A stretch of 9,192 nucleotides of DNA from positions 1-9,192 of the forward strand of contig NZ_JALRNF010000074.1 of NCBI RefSeq assembly GCF_030272895.1, in the 5' to 3' direction. A program made the translations under genes and the position numbers. The notes under the pieces were generated by a model. The model was not told the origin of the DNA and ran no database searches. It was given only the letters and a program-made list of their open reading frames with translations. Shown piece after piece: positions 1 to 8,854 of the stretch. This DNA is from Pseudomonas sp. BGr12. GTDB lineage: Bacteria > Pseudomonadota > Gammaproteobacteria > Pseudomonadales > Pseudomonadaceae. Each line of letters opens with the position of its first letter. Positions within the stretch are counted from its first letter, which is position 1.

Positions 1-8
1 GGGCCTGG

Positions 9-55
9 TCGCGGGGCAAGCCCGCTCCCACCGTGGGAGCGGGCTTGCCCCGCGA
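9..55. repeat. GC-rich palindrome, REP-like element / possible pgm terminator
   Basis: This is a perfect inverted repeat: 22-nt arms (9-30 and 34-55) around a 3-nt loop at 31-33. The arm contains the GCGGGGCAAGCCCGCTCCCA core that resembles the REP sequences scattered through intergenic regions of fluorescent pseudomonads. It begins 6 nt past the pgm stop codon. Transcribed from the minus strand it would form a very stable hairpin, but there is no long T-tract after it, so termination or 3'-end protection of the pgm mRNA is plausible rather than shown. The structure is seen directly; the family assignment is from recall of Pseudomonas REP sequences. Confidence 0.8.
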
Positions 56-60
56 TTGCT

Positions 61-1698
<1,638 letters not shown>

Positions 1699-1794
1699 GC
1701 AAAACCTCAAGAAAGGATGTTCGGGGGTAATGAGACGACAGAGTTTACTGGCACTTTGACAAGCGTGCGATGCCAATGCTCCCTACCCTCCTGA

Positions 1795-4056
1795 TTATTT
1801 GTTCAACGGCGCCCACCAGGCGGGAAACATGCGCCGGACCCGCTCTTCGGCGAAGCGGTCGTCGATCAGCATGACCGTGCCCCGGTCGTCGATGCCGCGG
1901 ATCACCCGCCCGGCGGCCTGGATGACCTTCTGCACCCCGGGATACAGGTAGGTGTAGTCGAAGCCGGCACCAAACAGCCGGCCCATGCGCTGCTTGACCT
2001 GTTCGTTGACCGGATTGACCTGGGGCAACCCCAGGGTGGCGACAAAGGCCCCTATCAGGCGCGTGCCCGGCAGGTCCACGCCTTCGCCAAAGGCGCCGCC
2101 GAGCACGGCAAAGCCGATGCCCTGCCCGTGCGCCACGAAGCGCTGGAGAAAGCCCTGGCGCTGCGCCTCGTCCATGCCGGGGGCCTGGCTCCACTGGACA
2201 ATCTGCGGGTGCTGCTGCGCCAGCAGCGCGGCGACCTGCTGCAGGTAGTCGAAGCTGCTGAAAAACGCCAGGTAGTTGCCGGGCTCGGCGGCATATTGCC
2301 CGGCGATCAGCTCGACGATCGACGCCAGCGAGGCGGCACGGTGCTGAAAACGGGTGGAGACGCCGCTGATCACCTGTACCCGCAACTGCTCGGCGGCAAA
2401 GGGTGAGGCGACCTCAAGCCAGGCGGTGTCCGCCGGCATGCCCAAAAGGTCGGCGTAATAGTGCCGGGGGCTGAGGGTGGCGGAAAACAGCGTGACGCTG
2501 CGCGCAGCGGCCATGCGCGGGCCGATCTGCGCCGCCGGCACCACATTGCGCAGGCTCAGGGTGGACAGGCTGCGCTTGCCCGGCCCGTCGCGCTTGCTGA
2601 TATCGAAGAGAAAATGTCCATCGAACAGCTCGCTGATGCGCATGAATTGCAGGGCCTGGAAGAAGAACTGCAACACCTGCGGGTCCAGCCCGGCGGGCTG
2701 CAGGTTGAGCTGCTCCTGGATCAGGCCGATGCACTGCTGTAGCGCCTTGAGAAATGCCTCGGGCAGCGCGTCAAGCACCTGATATGGCGCCAACTGCGAC
2801 TTGTGCAGGGCATTCCACTGGCGGTTGAGGCGGTCCAGGGCGCTGGTGATGCCGGCGGGCTTGCTGCGCCGCAAGGCCGTCAGCTGCCACTGGTCAAGGC
2901 TGGCGCTGTACATCTGCCGCGCCCGCTCCACCAGGTTGTGTGCCTCGTCGACCAGCACCGCCACACGCCACTGGTTGACCTGGGCCAGGCCGTGGAGCAT
3001 GGCGCTCTGGTCAAAGTAGTAGTTGTAGTCGGCGACCAGCACGTCGACCCAGCGGGCCATTTCCTGCCCCAGGTAATAGGGGCAGACCTGATGGGCCAGG
3101 GCTATTTCGCGCAACGCGGCCTTGTCGAGGATGCTCACCTTCCGGGCAGCCTCGCGTGCTGCCGGTAGCCGGTCATAGAAGCCCCGGGCCAACGGGCAGG
3201 ATTCGCCATGGCAGGCGTTTTCGGGATACTCGCAGGCCTTGTCCCGGGCCACCAGCTCCAGGCTGCGCAGTTCGAGGCCCGGGGCACTGCCGTGGACCTG
3301 CTGCAGGGCCTCCAGGGCCAGGGCGCGGCCCGGGGTCTTGGCGGTGAGGAAGTAGATCTTGTCCAGTTGCTGTGGCACCACGGCCTTGAGCAACGGAAAC
3401 AAGGTGCCGAGGGTCTTGCCGATGCCCGTGGTGGCCTGGGCCATCAGGCAGCGGCCGGTGCTGACCGCCTTGTACACCGACTCGGCCAGTTCACGCTGGC
3501 CACTGCGCAACTGCCCGTAGGGAAAGCCCAGCGCCTGCAGCCCGGCATTGCGCGAGGCCACGCGTTGCACCTGCTGCTCGGCCCAGGCCAGGAACACCCC
3601 GCATTGGGTGTTGAAGAACTGTTCGAGCTCATCGGCGCTGCAGCGTTGTTCGATCAGGGTCTGGGTGTCGCTGTCGACGTCGAGGTAGACCAGCGCCAGG
3701 TTGATCGCGTCGAGCCCGCGCTGCTGGCACAGCAGCCAGCCATAGACCCTGGCCTGGGCCCAGTGCAGCTGACGATGGTTGACCGGCTGGCGGGCCAGGT
3801 CGCCACGGTAGGTCTTGATCTCCTCCAGGCGATTGAGCTGCGGGTCGTAGCCATCGGCCCTGCCCCGCACCTGCAGGCTGGCGAACTGGCCTTCAAGGCT
3901 GATTTCGGCCTCATAATCCGGCCCGCGCCGGGCCACCACCCGTTGATGACCGCTGATGCCTTCCTGGGCGCTGGGCGATGGCGTGAAGCGCAGGTCCAGG
4001 TCACCGACCTTGGCGCTGAACTCGCACAGGGCGCGCACGGCTACCCGGTAGCTCAT
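1795..4056 (-). CDS. Rad3/DinG-family Fe-S DNA helicase with N-terminal PD-(D/E)XK nuclease domain
   Basis: This is a 753-aa superfamily 2 helicase, predicted to unwind DNA 5'-3' as XPD/DinG relatives do. Residues 30-110 look like a Cas4/RecB-type nuclease: His37 in GISGH, Asp68 in GRADGY, Glu79 and Lys81 in EEIKT, then Gln96 and Tyr105. Helicase motif I is ATTGIGKT (208-215). Four cysteines, C275, C282, C287 and C325, are spaced as in the Fe-S cluster domain of XPD-like helicases. Motif II is DEAH (370-373), followed by LFSATLSP (523-530), GEGVDLPG (657-664) and motif VI QAAGRVIR (713-720). The ATG start overlaps the stop of the FAN1 gene as ATGA, and no strong ribosome-binding site is visible, so translation is probably coupled. 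The adjacency argues for joint action in DNA repair. DinG itself lacks this nuclease domain at its N-terminus, so this is a separate branch of the family. Domain identities are well supported; the cellular substrate is inferred. Confidence 0.93.
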   Translation of the reverse strand: MSYRVAVRALCEFSAKVGDLDLRFTPSPSAQEGISGHQRVVARRGPDYEAEISLEGQFASLQVRGRADGYDPQLNRLEEIKTYRGDLARQPVNHRQLHWAQARVYGWLLCQQRGLDAINLALVYLDVDSDTQTLIEQRCSADELEQFFNTQCGVFLAWAEQQVQRVASRNAGLQALGFPYGQLRSGQRELAESVYKAVSTGRCLMAQATTGIGKTLGTLFPLLKAVVPQQLDKIYFLTAKTPGRALALEALQQVHGSAPGLELRSLELVARDKACEYPENACHGESCPLARGFYDRLPAAREAARKVSILDKAALREIALAHQVCPYYLGQEMARWVDVLVADYNYYFDQSAMLHGLAQVNQWRVAVLVDEAHNLVERARQMYSASLDQWQLTALRRSKPAGITSALDRLNRQWNALHKSQLAPYQVLDALPEAFLKALQQCIGLIQEQLNLQPAGLDPQVLQFFFQALQFMRISELFDGHFLFDISKRDGPGKRSLSTLSLRNVVPAAQIGPRMAAARSVTLFSATLSPRHYYADLLGMPADTAWLEVASPFAAEQLRVQVISGVSTRFQHRAASLASIVELIAGQYAAEPGNYLAFFSSFDYLQQVAALLAQQHPQIVQWSQAPGMDEAQRQGFLQRFVAHGQGIGFAVLGGAFGEGVDLPGTRLIGAFVATLGLPQVNPVNEQVKQRMGRLFGAGFDYTYLYPGVQKVIQAAGRVIRGIDDRGTVMLIDDRFAEERVRRMFPAWWAPLNK

Positions 4057-5729
4057 GCCGAGGGTTCCAGCCAGCGCACATGGCAGACCTCGACCGGCAG
4101 GCCATGTTCGGCACAGAACTCGATCCAGCGCAGCTGGTTGTCTTGCAGGCGGTCGCCCGGGCCCTTGACCTCGATCATCCGGTAGCGCTGCTGCTCGGGC
4201 CAGAACTGGATCAGGTCGGGCATGCCGGCGCGGTTACTCTGGATGTCCTCGAGCAGGCGCTCGAAGCAGTGCTTGAGGTGCATGGCCGGCAGGCAGGCCA
4301 GGGCCTGCTCCAGCAGGGATTCGTCGAGCATCTGCCAGAAGACGAACGACGACTGCAAACCCTGCTTGCACCGGAACTGCTCGCGGATGGTCTGCCGGTA
4401 GCGGCCATCGTCCAGCTGCCCCAGGCAGTCTGCGAACAAGGCACGGCGGCGCGCCTGGAACTCGGGGTCATGCAGGTCCTGGGGCGCGCTCTGGAACGGG
4501 TGAAAGAACGCCCCCGGGACCGGGGCGAAGATCGCCTCCCAGCACAACAGGCCGAACAGGCTGTTGAACAGGGTGTTTTCCACATAGTGCACCTGCCCGC
4601 CCTGCGCCTCCAGGTGCAGGCGAACCGCCTGTTCCACCCCCAGTTCGGCCCACTGCGCCGGCAGCTGCAACTCGATCAGGCCGGCCGCGGGCCGGGCCCG
4701 GCGTGGTTGTGGCGGCCCGCCCAGCTTGCGCTGCAGGCGCGGCAGCATTCGCGCCAGGGCCTGCACCTCGAGCGGGCCGGCCGGTTGCCGGGCGACCTCG
4801 CTGGCCAGCTCGAAGGCCTGGGCCCACTGCTCGCTGCGCTCCAGTACCCGGATTTGCCGGATCCGCGCCTGCGGGTGCAGGCTCGCGGGATAGATGCGCA
4901 GGGCCAGGTTCCAGTCGCCCAGACGCTCACTGTGCTGGCCAAGCTGGTACAGCAAGCGTGAGCGACGGCGCAGCAACCAGGGGTTGTCGCTGTGCAGGGA
5001 CTCGACCTCGCTCAGCACCTGGGCCAGGGGCATGCCCTGCTCGACCAGCTCGCCGCATCGGTGCAGGGCCAGGGCCATGTCGACATCGCCACGCTGGCGC
5101 AAGGCCCGCGAATCCTCGGAGAACTCCACCTGTTCATAACGCAGCAGTCCCAGGTCGGCCAGCACGAACTCCGACCAGTCCTGGTACAGGTTGCCGAAAA
5201 ACAGCAGCCGCAGGCGGTCGCACAAGGCCTGAAGGCGCAGGGTGACAATCGGCTCGGGAAAATCGGGTAACCAGTCGTGCAGGGGCCGCGCAGCCAGGTC
5301 CAGGGCCTGCAACTGGGCATATAGCTCGGCCTTGGCCGCCCGCGGTCGCGACAGCTGCGCGGCGAATCCGCTGGCGATCTCATCCTTGCGCAACAGCTGG
5401 AACAGTTGCTCAAGGCTCAACAGGCTGTCGTTACTCACCCAGCCCAGTTCGAGCAAGGGTTGCAAGGCCGCCAGGGTCGGGCCGATCTCGGCGTAGGCCA
5501 GTTTGCTCGGGCGAAACAGCTCGCCCTTGCGCATGACCATGCGCACCAGCAATGCCCGGGCCGGACGCGGTTGTTCGGCAAACTGGCGGATGAACGCCCG
5601 TTCTTCCTCGTTCAGCAGGTCGGCATAGCGCAGTTCGATCCAGTCGAGCACCTGCTGGAAGTTGTGAAGGTAATAGAACGGATCGTCGACGGAATGGGCA
5701 ATCACGGCGCGGCTACGGTTGGCTGACAA
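4053..5729 (-). CDS. Bacterial FAN1 (VRR-NUC domain structure-specific nuclease)
   Basis: The 558-aa product matches the bacterial homologues of Fanconi-associated nuclease 1, which cut flap and branched DNA and can unhook interstrand crosslinks. The C-terminal VRR-NUC domain (about 360-556) carries the catalytic set PD at 504-505, then E520 and K522 in IEVKGPGDR, then the supporting Q532 in NQLRW. This D-x14-E-x-K spacing is the same as in human FAN1. The middle region (about 200-330) is helical and repeat-like, as in the TPR part of the family, and the N-terminus (about 15-100) is the conserved DNA-binding part. Length agrees with the Pseudomonas aeruginosa protein of roughly 560 aa. An in-frame stop lies just upstream, so the start must be the TTG at 5729 or the GTG at 5705 (550 aa); neither has a good ribosome-binding site. 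It is the first gene of a two-gene unit with the helicase and has a LexA-like box at its start. Confidence 0.93.
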   Translation of the reverse strand: MSANRSRAVIAHSVDDPFYYLHNFQQVLDWIELRYADLLNEEERAFIRQFAEQPRPARALLVRMVMRKGELFRPSKLAYAEIGPTLAALQPLLELGWVSNDSLLSLEQLFQLLRKDEIASGFAAQLSRPRAAKAELYAQLQALDLAARPLHDWLPDFPEPIVTLRLQALCDRLRLLFFGNLYQDWSEFVLADLGLLRYEQVEFSEDSRALRQRGDVDMALALHRCGELVEQGMPLAQVLSEVESLHSDNPWLLRRRSRLLYQLGQHSERLGDWNLALRIYPASLHPQARIRQIRVLERSEQWAQAFELASEVARQPAGPLEVQALARMLPRLQRKLGGPPQPRRARPAAGLIELQLPAQWAELGVEQAVRLHLEAQGGQVHYVENTLFNSLFGLLCWEAIFAPVPGAFFHPFQSAPQDLHDPEFQARRRALFADCLGQLDDGRYRQTIREQFRCKQGLQSSFVFWQMLDESLLEQALACLPAMHLKHCFERLLEDIQSNRAGMPDLIQFWPEQQRYRMIEVKGPGDRLQDNQLRWIEFCAEHGLPVEVCHVRWLEPSA

Positions 5730-5734
5730 GGATA

Positions 5735-5750
5735 CTGGTTATACATACAG
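5735..5750 (-). promoter_or_regulatory. LexA (SOS) box
   Basis: On the minus strand this reads CTGTATGTATAACCAG, the CTGT-N8-CAG-type palindrome bound by LexA, matching the E. coli consensus CTGTATATATATACAG at 13 of 16 positions with only one deviation in the outer CTG/CAG half-sites. It lies 5 nt before the TTG of the FAN1 gene and overlaps the candidate -10 element, the usual place for LexA repression. A DNA-repair operon directly downstream makes a functional site likely. No binding data can be seen from sequence alone. Confidence 0.75.
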
Positions 5751-5767
5751 ACCCCTGCTCAGCGCAA
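5738..5767 (-). promoter_or_regulatory. Candidate sigma-70 promoter of the FAN1-helicase operon
   Basis: On the minus strand TTGCGC (5762-5767) and TATAAC (5738-5743) are separated by 18 nt and fit a sigma-70 promoter. The -10 lies inside the LexA-like box. Transcription would begin near 5731, leaving almost no leader before the TTG at 5729, which favours either a nearly leaderless mRNA or use of the GTG at 5705. Confidence 0.5.
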
Positions 5768-5803
5768 CTGCCGCGCCCGCCATTGATCGGACAAACCGCC
5801 GCG

Positions 5804-7189
5804 CTACTCCCAGCGCTGCAAGGCCTGGCTCAACAGGCTCAAGCCCTGCTGCAAATCGCCAGGCTGGCCACAGGACCATCCCAGGCGCAGGTGCCGGGCA
5901 AACTGGCCCTGCAGGCTGAACAACTCGCCCGGGGTGATCACCAGCCCCTGGTCCAGCAGGCGCTGGAACAGCTGGCGGGTGTCCACGGGGGCTCGCACCT
6001 GGGCCCAGATGCTTGCCCCGCCAGCCGGCATCTGGAACTGCAACTGCGCCCCCAGGTGCACCTGCATCTGCCGGTACAGGTGGCTGACACGCTCGCGCAT
6101 GCGCCCGCGCATATGCTCAAGGTGCAGGTCGACCTTGCCCTTGGCGTACAGCCGCGCTACCGCTTGCTGGCGCAACGGCGGCAGGCGGAAGCCGCGGGCC
6201 AGGAACCGGCGTTGCAAGGCGCGTCGGGCGTGGCGGGCCAGCAGGTAGGCAAAGGGGACTTCCACACCCACCGTGCGCTCCAGCGAGGAAAACACCAGCA
6301 GGCGCTCCGGATCGACCACATCGCGCAGGCACGCCGATGGGCGAGTGAAGCAATACTCTGCGTCCAGGTCGTTCTCCAGCAACCACGCCCCATGGCGCTC
6401 GAGCAACGCAGCGATGGCCGGGTGCTGTGCCGCCGGTATCAGACTGCCATGGGGGCAGTTCAGCTGCGACGACAGCATCACCAGGCGCACCGATTCGCGC
6501 GTCAGCAGCCCGGCGAAGCGCTCCAGGTCCAGCGAGCCATCGTCGCCAAGTGGCAGCTCGATCACCCGCAGGCCGGCCATCCGCAGGATACCCAGCAAGC
6601 GCCAGGAGCACGGCGTCGCCACCAGTACCGCGCTGCCTCGAAGCTCCAGGGCCGTCACCAGCGTCTCGAACAACGAGCACAGGTCGACGGCCAGATACAC
6701 ATCTTCGGCATTCCAGCAGCGGTGCACCGATCGCGTGTAACGGGCCGCCAGTGCCGTACGCAATTCCAGCTCGCCATAGGGATGAACCTGCGCGCCCGCT
6801 CGCGGGTACTGGCGCAGCAACTGGCGCTCGATGCCCAGCAGGCTGGCTTCCAGTGACGGCATGGCGTGGGTGCCATGAGGTGCCATCAACTGCGCCGCAC
6901 CGGCCTGCTGCAGCGCCTGCAGCAACTGCTCGGTACCGGTCGCAGGCACGCCGGCATCCGCGCCCCTGGCAAAGTAGCCCGACTTGGGCACCGACTGCAC
7001 GCGGCCCTCGTGCTCAAGCAACGAATAGGCGTACTGAACGGTCGAAATCGACACTTCCAGGCGCCTGGCCAGGTCACGCAGCGACGGCAACTTACTGTAG
7101 CTGCCCGGCGCCATGGGGACGATCAGCTCCATCAGATAGCGATACACCGCCTGATAGGCAAACTCACCGCTTTTCGTCGAGCGTTTCAT
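5804..7189 (-). CDS. MocR/PdxR-type GntR transcriptional regulator with degenerate aminotransferase domain
   Basis: The 461-aa protein has an N-terminal GntR winged helix (about 12-75, with LPSLRDLARRLEVSISTVQ as the recognition region) joined to a fold-type I aminotransferase-like domain (about 110-461), the MocR architecture. MocR proteins normally bind PLP and sense it or an amine. Here the expected Schiff-base position of the S-x-x-K-T motif reads SLERT, with Arg305 in place of lysine. The segment normally IEDD followed by Tyr or Ile reads LENDL, with Asn273 for the ring-nitrogen Asp and Leu275. The phosphate-binding arginine about 7 residues after the lysine is also absent. The spacing (273, 275, 305) mirrors GabR D279, Y281, K312. 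The C-terminal HLRLGW arginine is kept. The ATG at 7189 overlaps the upstream stop as TGATG; a longer reading frame reaching 7432 would overlap that gene by 244 nt, and its extension resembles no domain. The targets are unknown. Confidence 0.9.
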   Translation of the reverse strand: MKRSTKSGEFAYQAVYRYLMELIVPMAPGSYSKLPSLRDLARRLEVSISTVQYAYSLLEHEGRVQSVPKSGYFARGADAGVPATGTEQLLQALQQAGAAQLMAPHGTHAMPSLEASLLGIERQLLRQYPRAGAQVHPYGELELRTALAARYTRSVHRCWNAEDVYLAVDLCSLFETLVTALELRGSAVLVATPCSWRLLGILRMAGLRVIELPLGDDGSLDLERFAGLLTRESVRLVMLSSQLNCPHGSLIPAAQHPAIAALLERHGAWLLENDLDAEYCFTRPSACLRDVVDPERLLVFSSLERTVGVEVPFAYLLARHARRALQRRFLARGFRLPPLRQQAVARLYAKGKVDLHLEHMRGRMRERVSHLYRQMQVHLGAQLQFQMPAGGASIWAQVRAPVDTRQLFQRLLDQGLVITPGELFSLQGQFARHLRLGWSCGQPGDLQQGLSLLSQALQRWE

Positions 7190-8658
7190 CAACCGCGACC
7201 AGCCGAACGGCCCCGAAGCATCCCGCCGGACGGCTGATGGCGCAGATCGGCACCGCGCACCAGCAGCCCGGCCAGCAGCGGCGCCGGTAACTCGCGCCCA
7301 TAGAGCACGTGCAGCATCGGCAGTGGCAGGCCGCTGATATCCGCCAGCCACTGCTTGACCGGCCCCGGGGCCGGTTGCCCCTGCAACGCCTGGTGCAGGT
7401 AGGGCAATGCCACCAGCATGCCCGGGTGACACCTGCGCAGGAACGCCTCCAGTCGCCGTCCCCTGGCCACGAAAGGCCCGAACAACTGGCAGACCAGTTG
7501 CGCTTCGCTCAGCCCGTAGGCCTGCTGGGCGAATGCGTCGGCTTCCTTGCGCCGCTGCTCTCTGGTCTCACCTGGGCGCCAGCGCCCCAGTACCGCGCGT
7601 TGCAAGGCATCAGGCAGGCCCTTTCGCTGCATCAGCTGTCGGGTCTGGCACAGATAGCGCTCGATGCCTTCGCGGTATTGGCCGTCCTCGACAAACTCCG
7701 CCTGCAAGCCTTGCAGGTGCGCCAGCAACAGCGGGTTGGCAATGCCGAACGGGTGGCTGGGGTAGGCCTGTTCATCCACGCGATAGCCGAGGAATTCGCT
7801 CAACCGCTCGCCATGGGGCGTGTCGCGGTCGAACACCAGGTCATCGACGGTGATAAAGCGCAACACCGGCCCGCAACAGTCGCTGTCGGCCACCGGCAGC
7901 GATTGCTGCTCCTGCCCCAGCAACCAGGACAGGTAGTGCCTGCGCCAGCCGCCCATGGCATCGAGCAAGGACGCGGCACAGCTATGGATCGGTCGAACCC
8001 CCAGCAGATCGGCATCGCGCAGCGAACGGCGGCTCCAGGCCAGGTAGCGTCGTCGGTCGGGCAGCGGGTCGGCACTGATGATGGCATCCACCCCGCCCTT
8101 CCAGCGCAAGGTCTGGCGCCCCAGCTCCACCAGGTGCAGGTAGCCATGACTGGCGAAATTGGCAGCTGTCGGAGCCCTGCCCGACAAATGCCCGAGCATC
8201 AGCCACTCGTGCCGCTCCGCCTGCTGTTGGCAGGCAGAAGGCGGGCGGCGACTGTCAAAGGTCAGCAATTGTCCGGCATCGAGCACCAGTAGCTCGACGC
8301 GCGGGTCGTCGTGCATGAACAGCACCGAGAAGGTGTTTTCGATATTGCTCAGTGCCGTGCTGCTCATTCCGGCCTGGCGGGCCGTGGCGATGCGCAACTG
8401 GAAGGTGCCCGGCGAGCGCGCGGCAACGCTCAACTGCGCCGCCCGCAGGCACGCCAGTGCCTGGGCACCGTACTGGCTGCCATCGAACACGAACATCAGG
8501 CGCAGGCCCTTGATGCGCTCCAGCCCACCGGCCGCCACAATCAGTCGCTGAATCAACAACTGCAACGAAGCACGTTGTGCCTGCGACAGGTGTTCAAGCA
8601 AACGTTGTAACACTTGTTGATAGATATACTGCATGGCCTGGTCGTGAATACTGCCCAT
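7189..8658 (-). CDS. Hypothetical protein, co-translated with the MocR regulator
   Basis: I do not recognise this 489-aa protein. It has no signal peptide or convincing membrane segment, so it is probably cytoplasmic. The N-terminal part (1-60) looks helical and amphipathic. The region around 55-145 alternates beta-like and helical stretches (RLMFVFDGSQYG, FSVLFMHDDPRVELLVLDAG). A Cys-Cys pair sits in ADSDCCGP near 270. The last third is helix-rich and Arg/Leu-rich, ending in a Gly/Arg tail. Third-position GC is typical of its neighbours, so the frame is real. The ATG at 8658 is preferred over GTG 8688 and GTG 8667 because GGTGA lies 5 nt before it. Its stop overlaps the MocR start by one base (TGATG), so the two are made together. 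The function is unknown; partner, enzyme controlled by the regulator, or modulator of it are all possible. Confidence 0.85.
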   Translation of the reverse strand: MGSIHDQAMQYIYQQVLQRLLEHLSQAQRASLQLLIQRLIVAAGGLERIKGLRLMFVFDGSQYGAQALACLRAAQLSVAARSPGTFQLRIATARQAGMSSTALSNIENTFSVLFMHDDPRVELLVLDAGQLLTFDSRRPPSACQQQAERHEWLMLGHLSGRAPTAANFASHGYLHLVELGRQTLRWKGGVDAIISADPLPDRRRYLAWSRRSLRDADLLGVRPIHSCAASLLDAMGGWRRHYLSWLLGQEQQSLPVADSDCCGPVLRFITVDDLVFDRDTPHGERLSEFLGYRVDEQAYPSHPFGIANPLLLAHLQGLQAEFVEDGQYREGIERYLCQTRQLMQRKGLPDALQRAVLGRWRPGETREQRRKEADAFAQQAYGLSEAQLVCQLFGPFVARGRRLEAFLRRCHPGMLVALPYLHQALQGQPAPGPVKQWLADISGLPLPMLHVLYGRELPAPLLAGLLVRGADLRHQPSGGMLRGRSAGRG

Positions 8659-8701
8659 AACGCTCACCCGAATTTCAGTTACGGCCACATGAACAACACG
8701 C

Positions 8702-8728
8702 TCCTGCGAAGTTGCTCAAGTAGCAGGA
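8702..8728 (-). repeat. Stem-loop in the leader of the hypothetical gene
   Basis: TCCTGC (8702-8707) and GCAGGA (8723-8728) form a 6-bp stem around a 15-nt loop; in minus-strand RNA a further G-U pair extends it. The 3' arm in the RNA contains AGGAG, so the stem would hide that Shine-Dalgarno-like sequence, which lies 12 nt before GTG 8688. The annotated start at 8658 does not use it. The structure is seen directly, but any role is inference. Confidence 0.4.
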
Positions 8729-8770
8729 ATAAGATTCCACTCAAAACCCTAGGAAACTTCCCACAACCAC

Positions 8771-8851
8771 CTACGAAGATGGGTAGGCATTCCCTCCTGA
8801 CCAGCGCAGTATCTGTAGCACCTTGAGCCCATTCAGCCCTGCCCTATCCAT
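8771..8851 (-). CDS. Possible 26-aa leader peptide / micropeptide
   Basis: An ATG at 8851 opens a 26-codon frame ending in TAG at 8771. AAGGAG lies 9 nt before the ATG, a better ribosome-binding site than that of the following gene. The peptide starts MDRAGLNGLKVLQILRW and ends SGGNAYPSS, so it has an amphipathic helical first part followed by a Gly-Gly and a short polar tail. It sits about 110 nt before the hypothetical gene on the same strand. It could be a translated leader, a small regulatory peptide, or chance; I recognise no family. The Gly-Gly resembles a double-glycine leader only superficially. Confidence 0.35.
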   Translation of the reverse strand: MDRAGLNGLKVLQILRWSGGNAYPSS

Positions 8852-8854
8852 TGC

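Noticed and set aside
1699..1776. Extension of pgm to the TTG at 1776
   Set aside because: The ATG at 1698 has a good ribosome-binding site and gives the usual family length; the added residues match nothing in the family.
1745..1794. Possible sigma-54 promoter before pgm (TTGGCA...TTGTC)
   Set aside because: The spacing between the GG and the downstream GC of the -24/-12 pattern does not fit, and the TTGC half is missing.
3208..4185. Plus-strand frames opposite the helicase and FAN1 (also 4080-4961 and 4703-5245)
   Set aside because: They have low-complexity composition rich in Ala, Gly, Gln and Arg, overlap genes with intact catalytic motifs, and show no ribosome-binding sites or recognisable domains.
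5783..6856. Plus-strand frames opposite the MocR and hypothetical genes (also 7309-8292)
   Set aside because: These are shadows of GC-rich coding sequence; the minus-strand frames carry the domain motifs and overlapping start/stop signals.
7190..7432. N-terminal extension of the MocR frame upstream of 7189
   Set aside because: The extra 81 residues are Ala/Gly/Arg-rich, fall inside the upstream coding sequence, and precede the conserved start of the winged helix.
8614..8826. 70-codon plus-strand frame starting inside the hypothetical gene
   Set aside because: It starts at a TTG without a ribosome-binding site, is antisense to the 5' end of a supported gene, and has atypical codon use.
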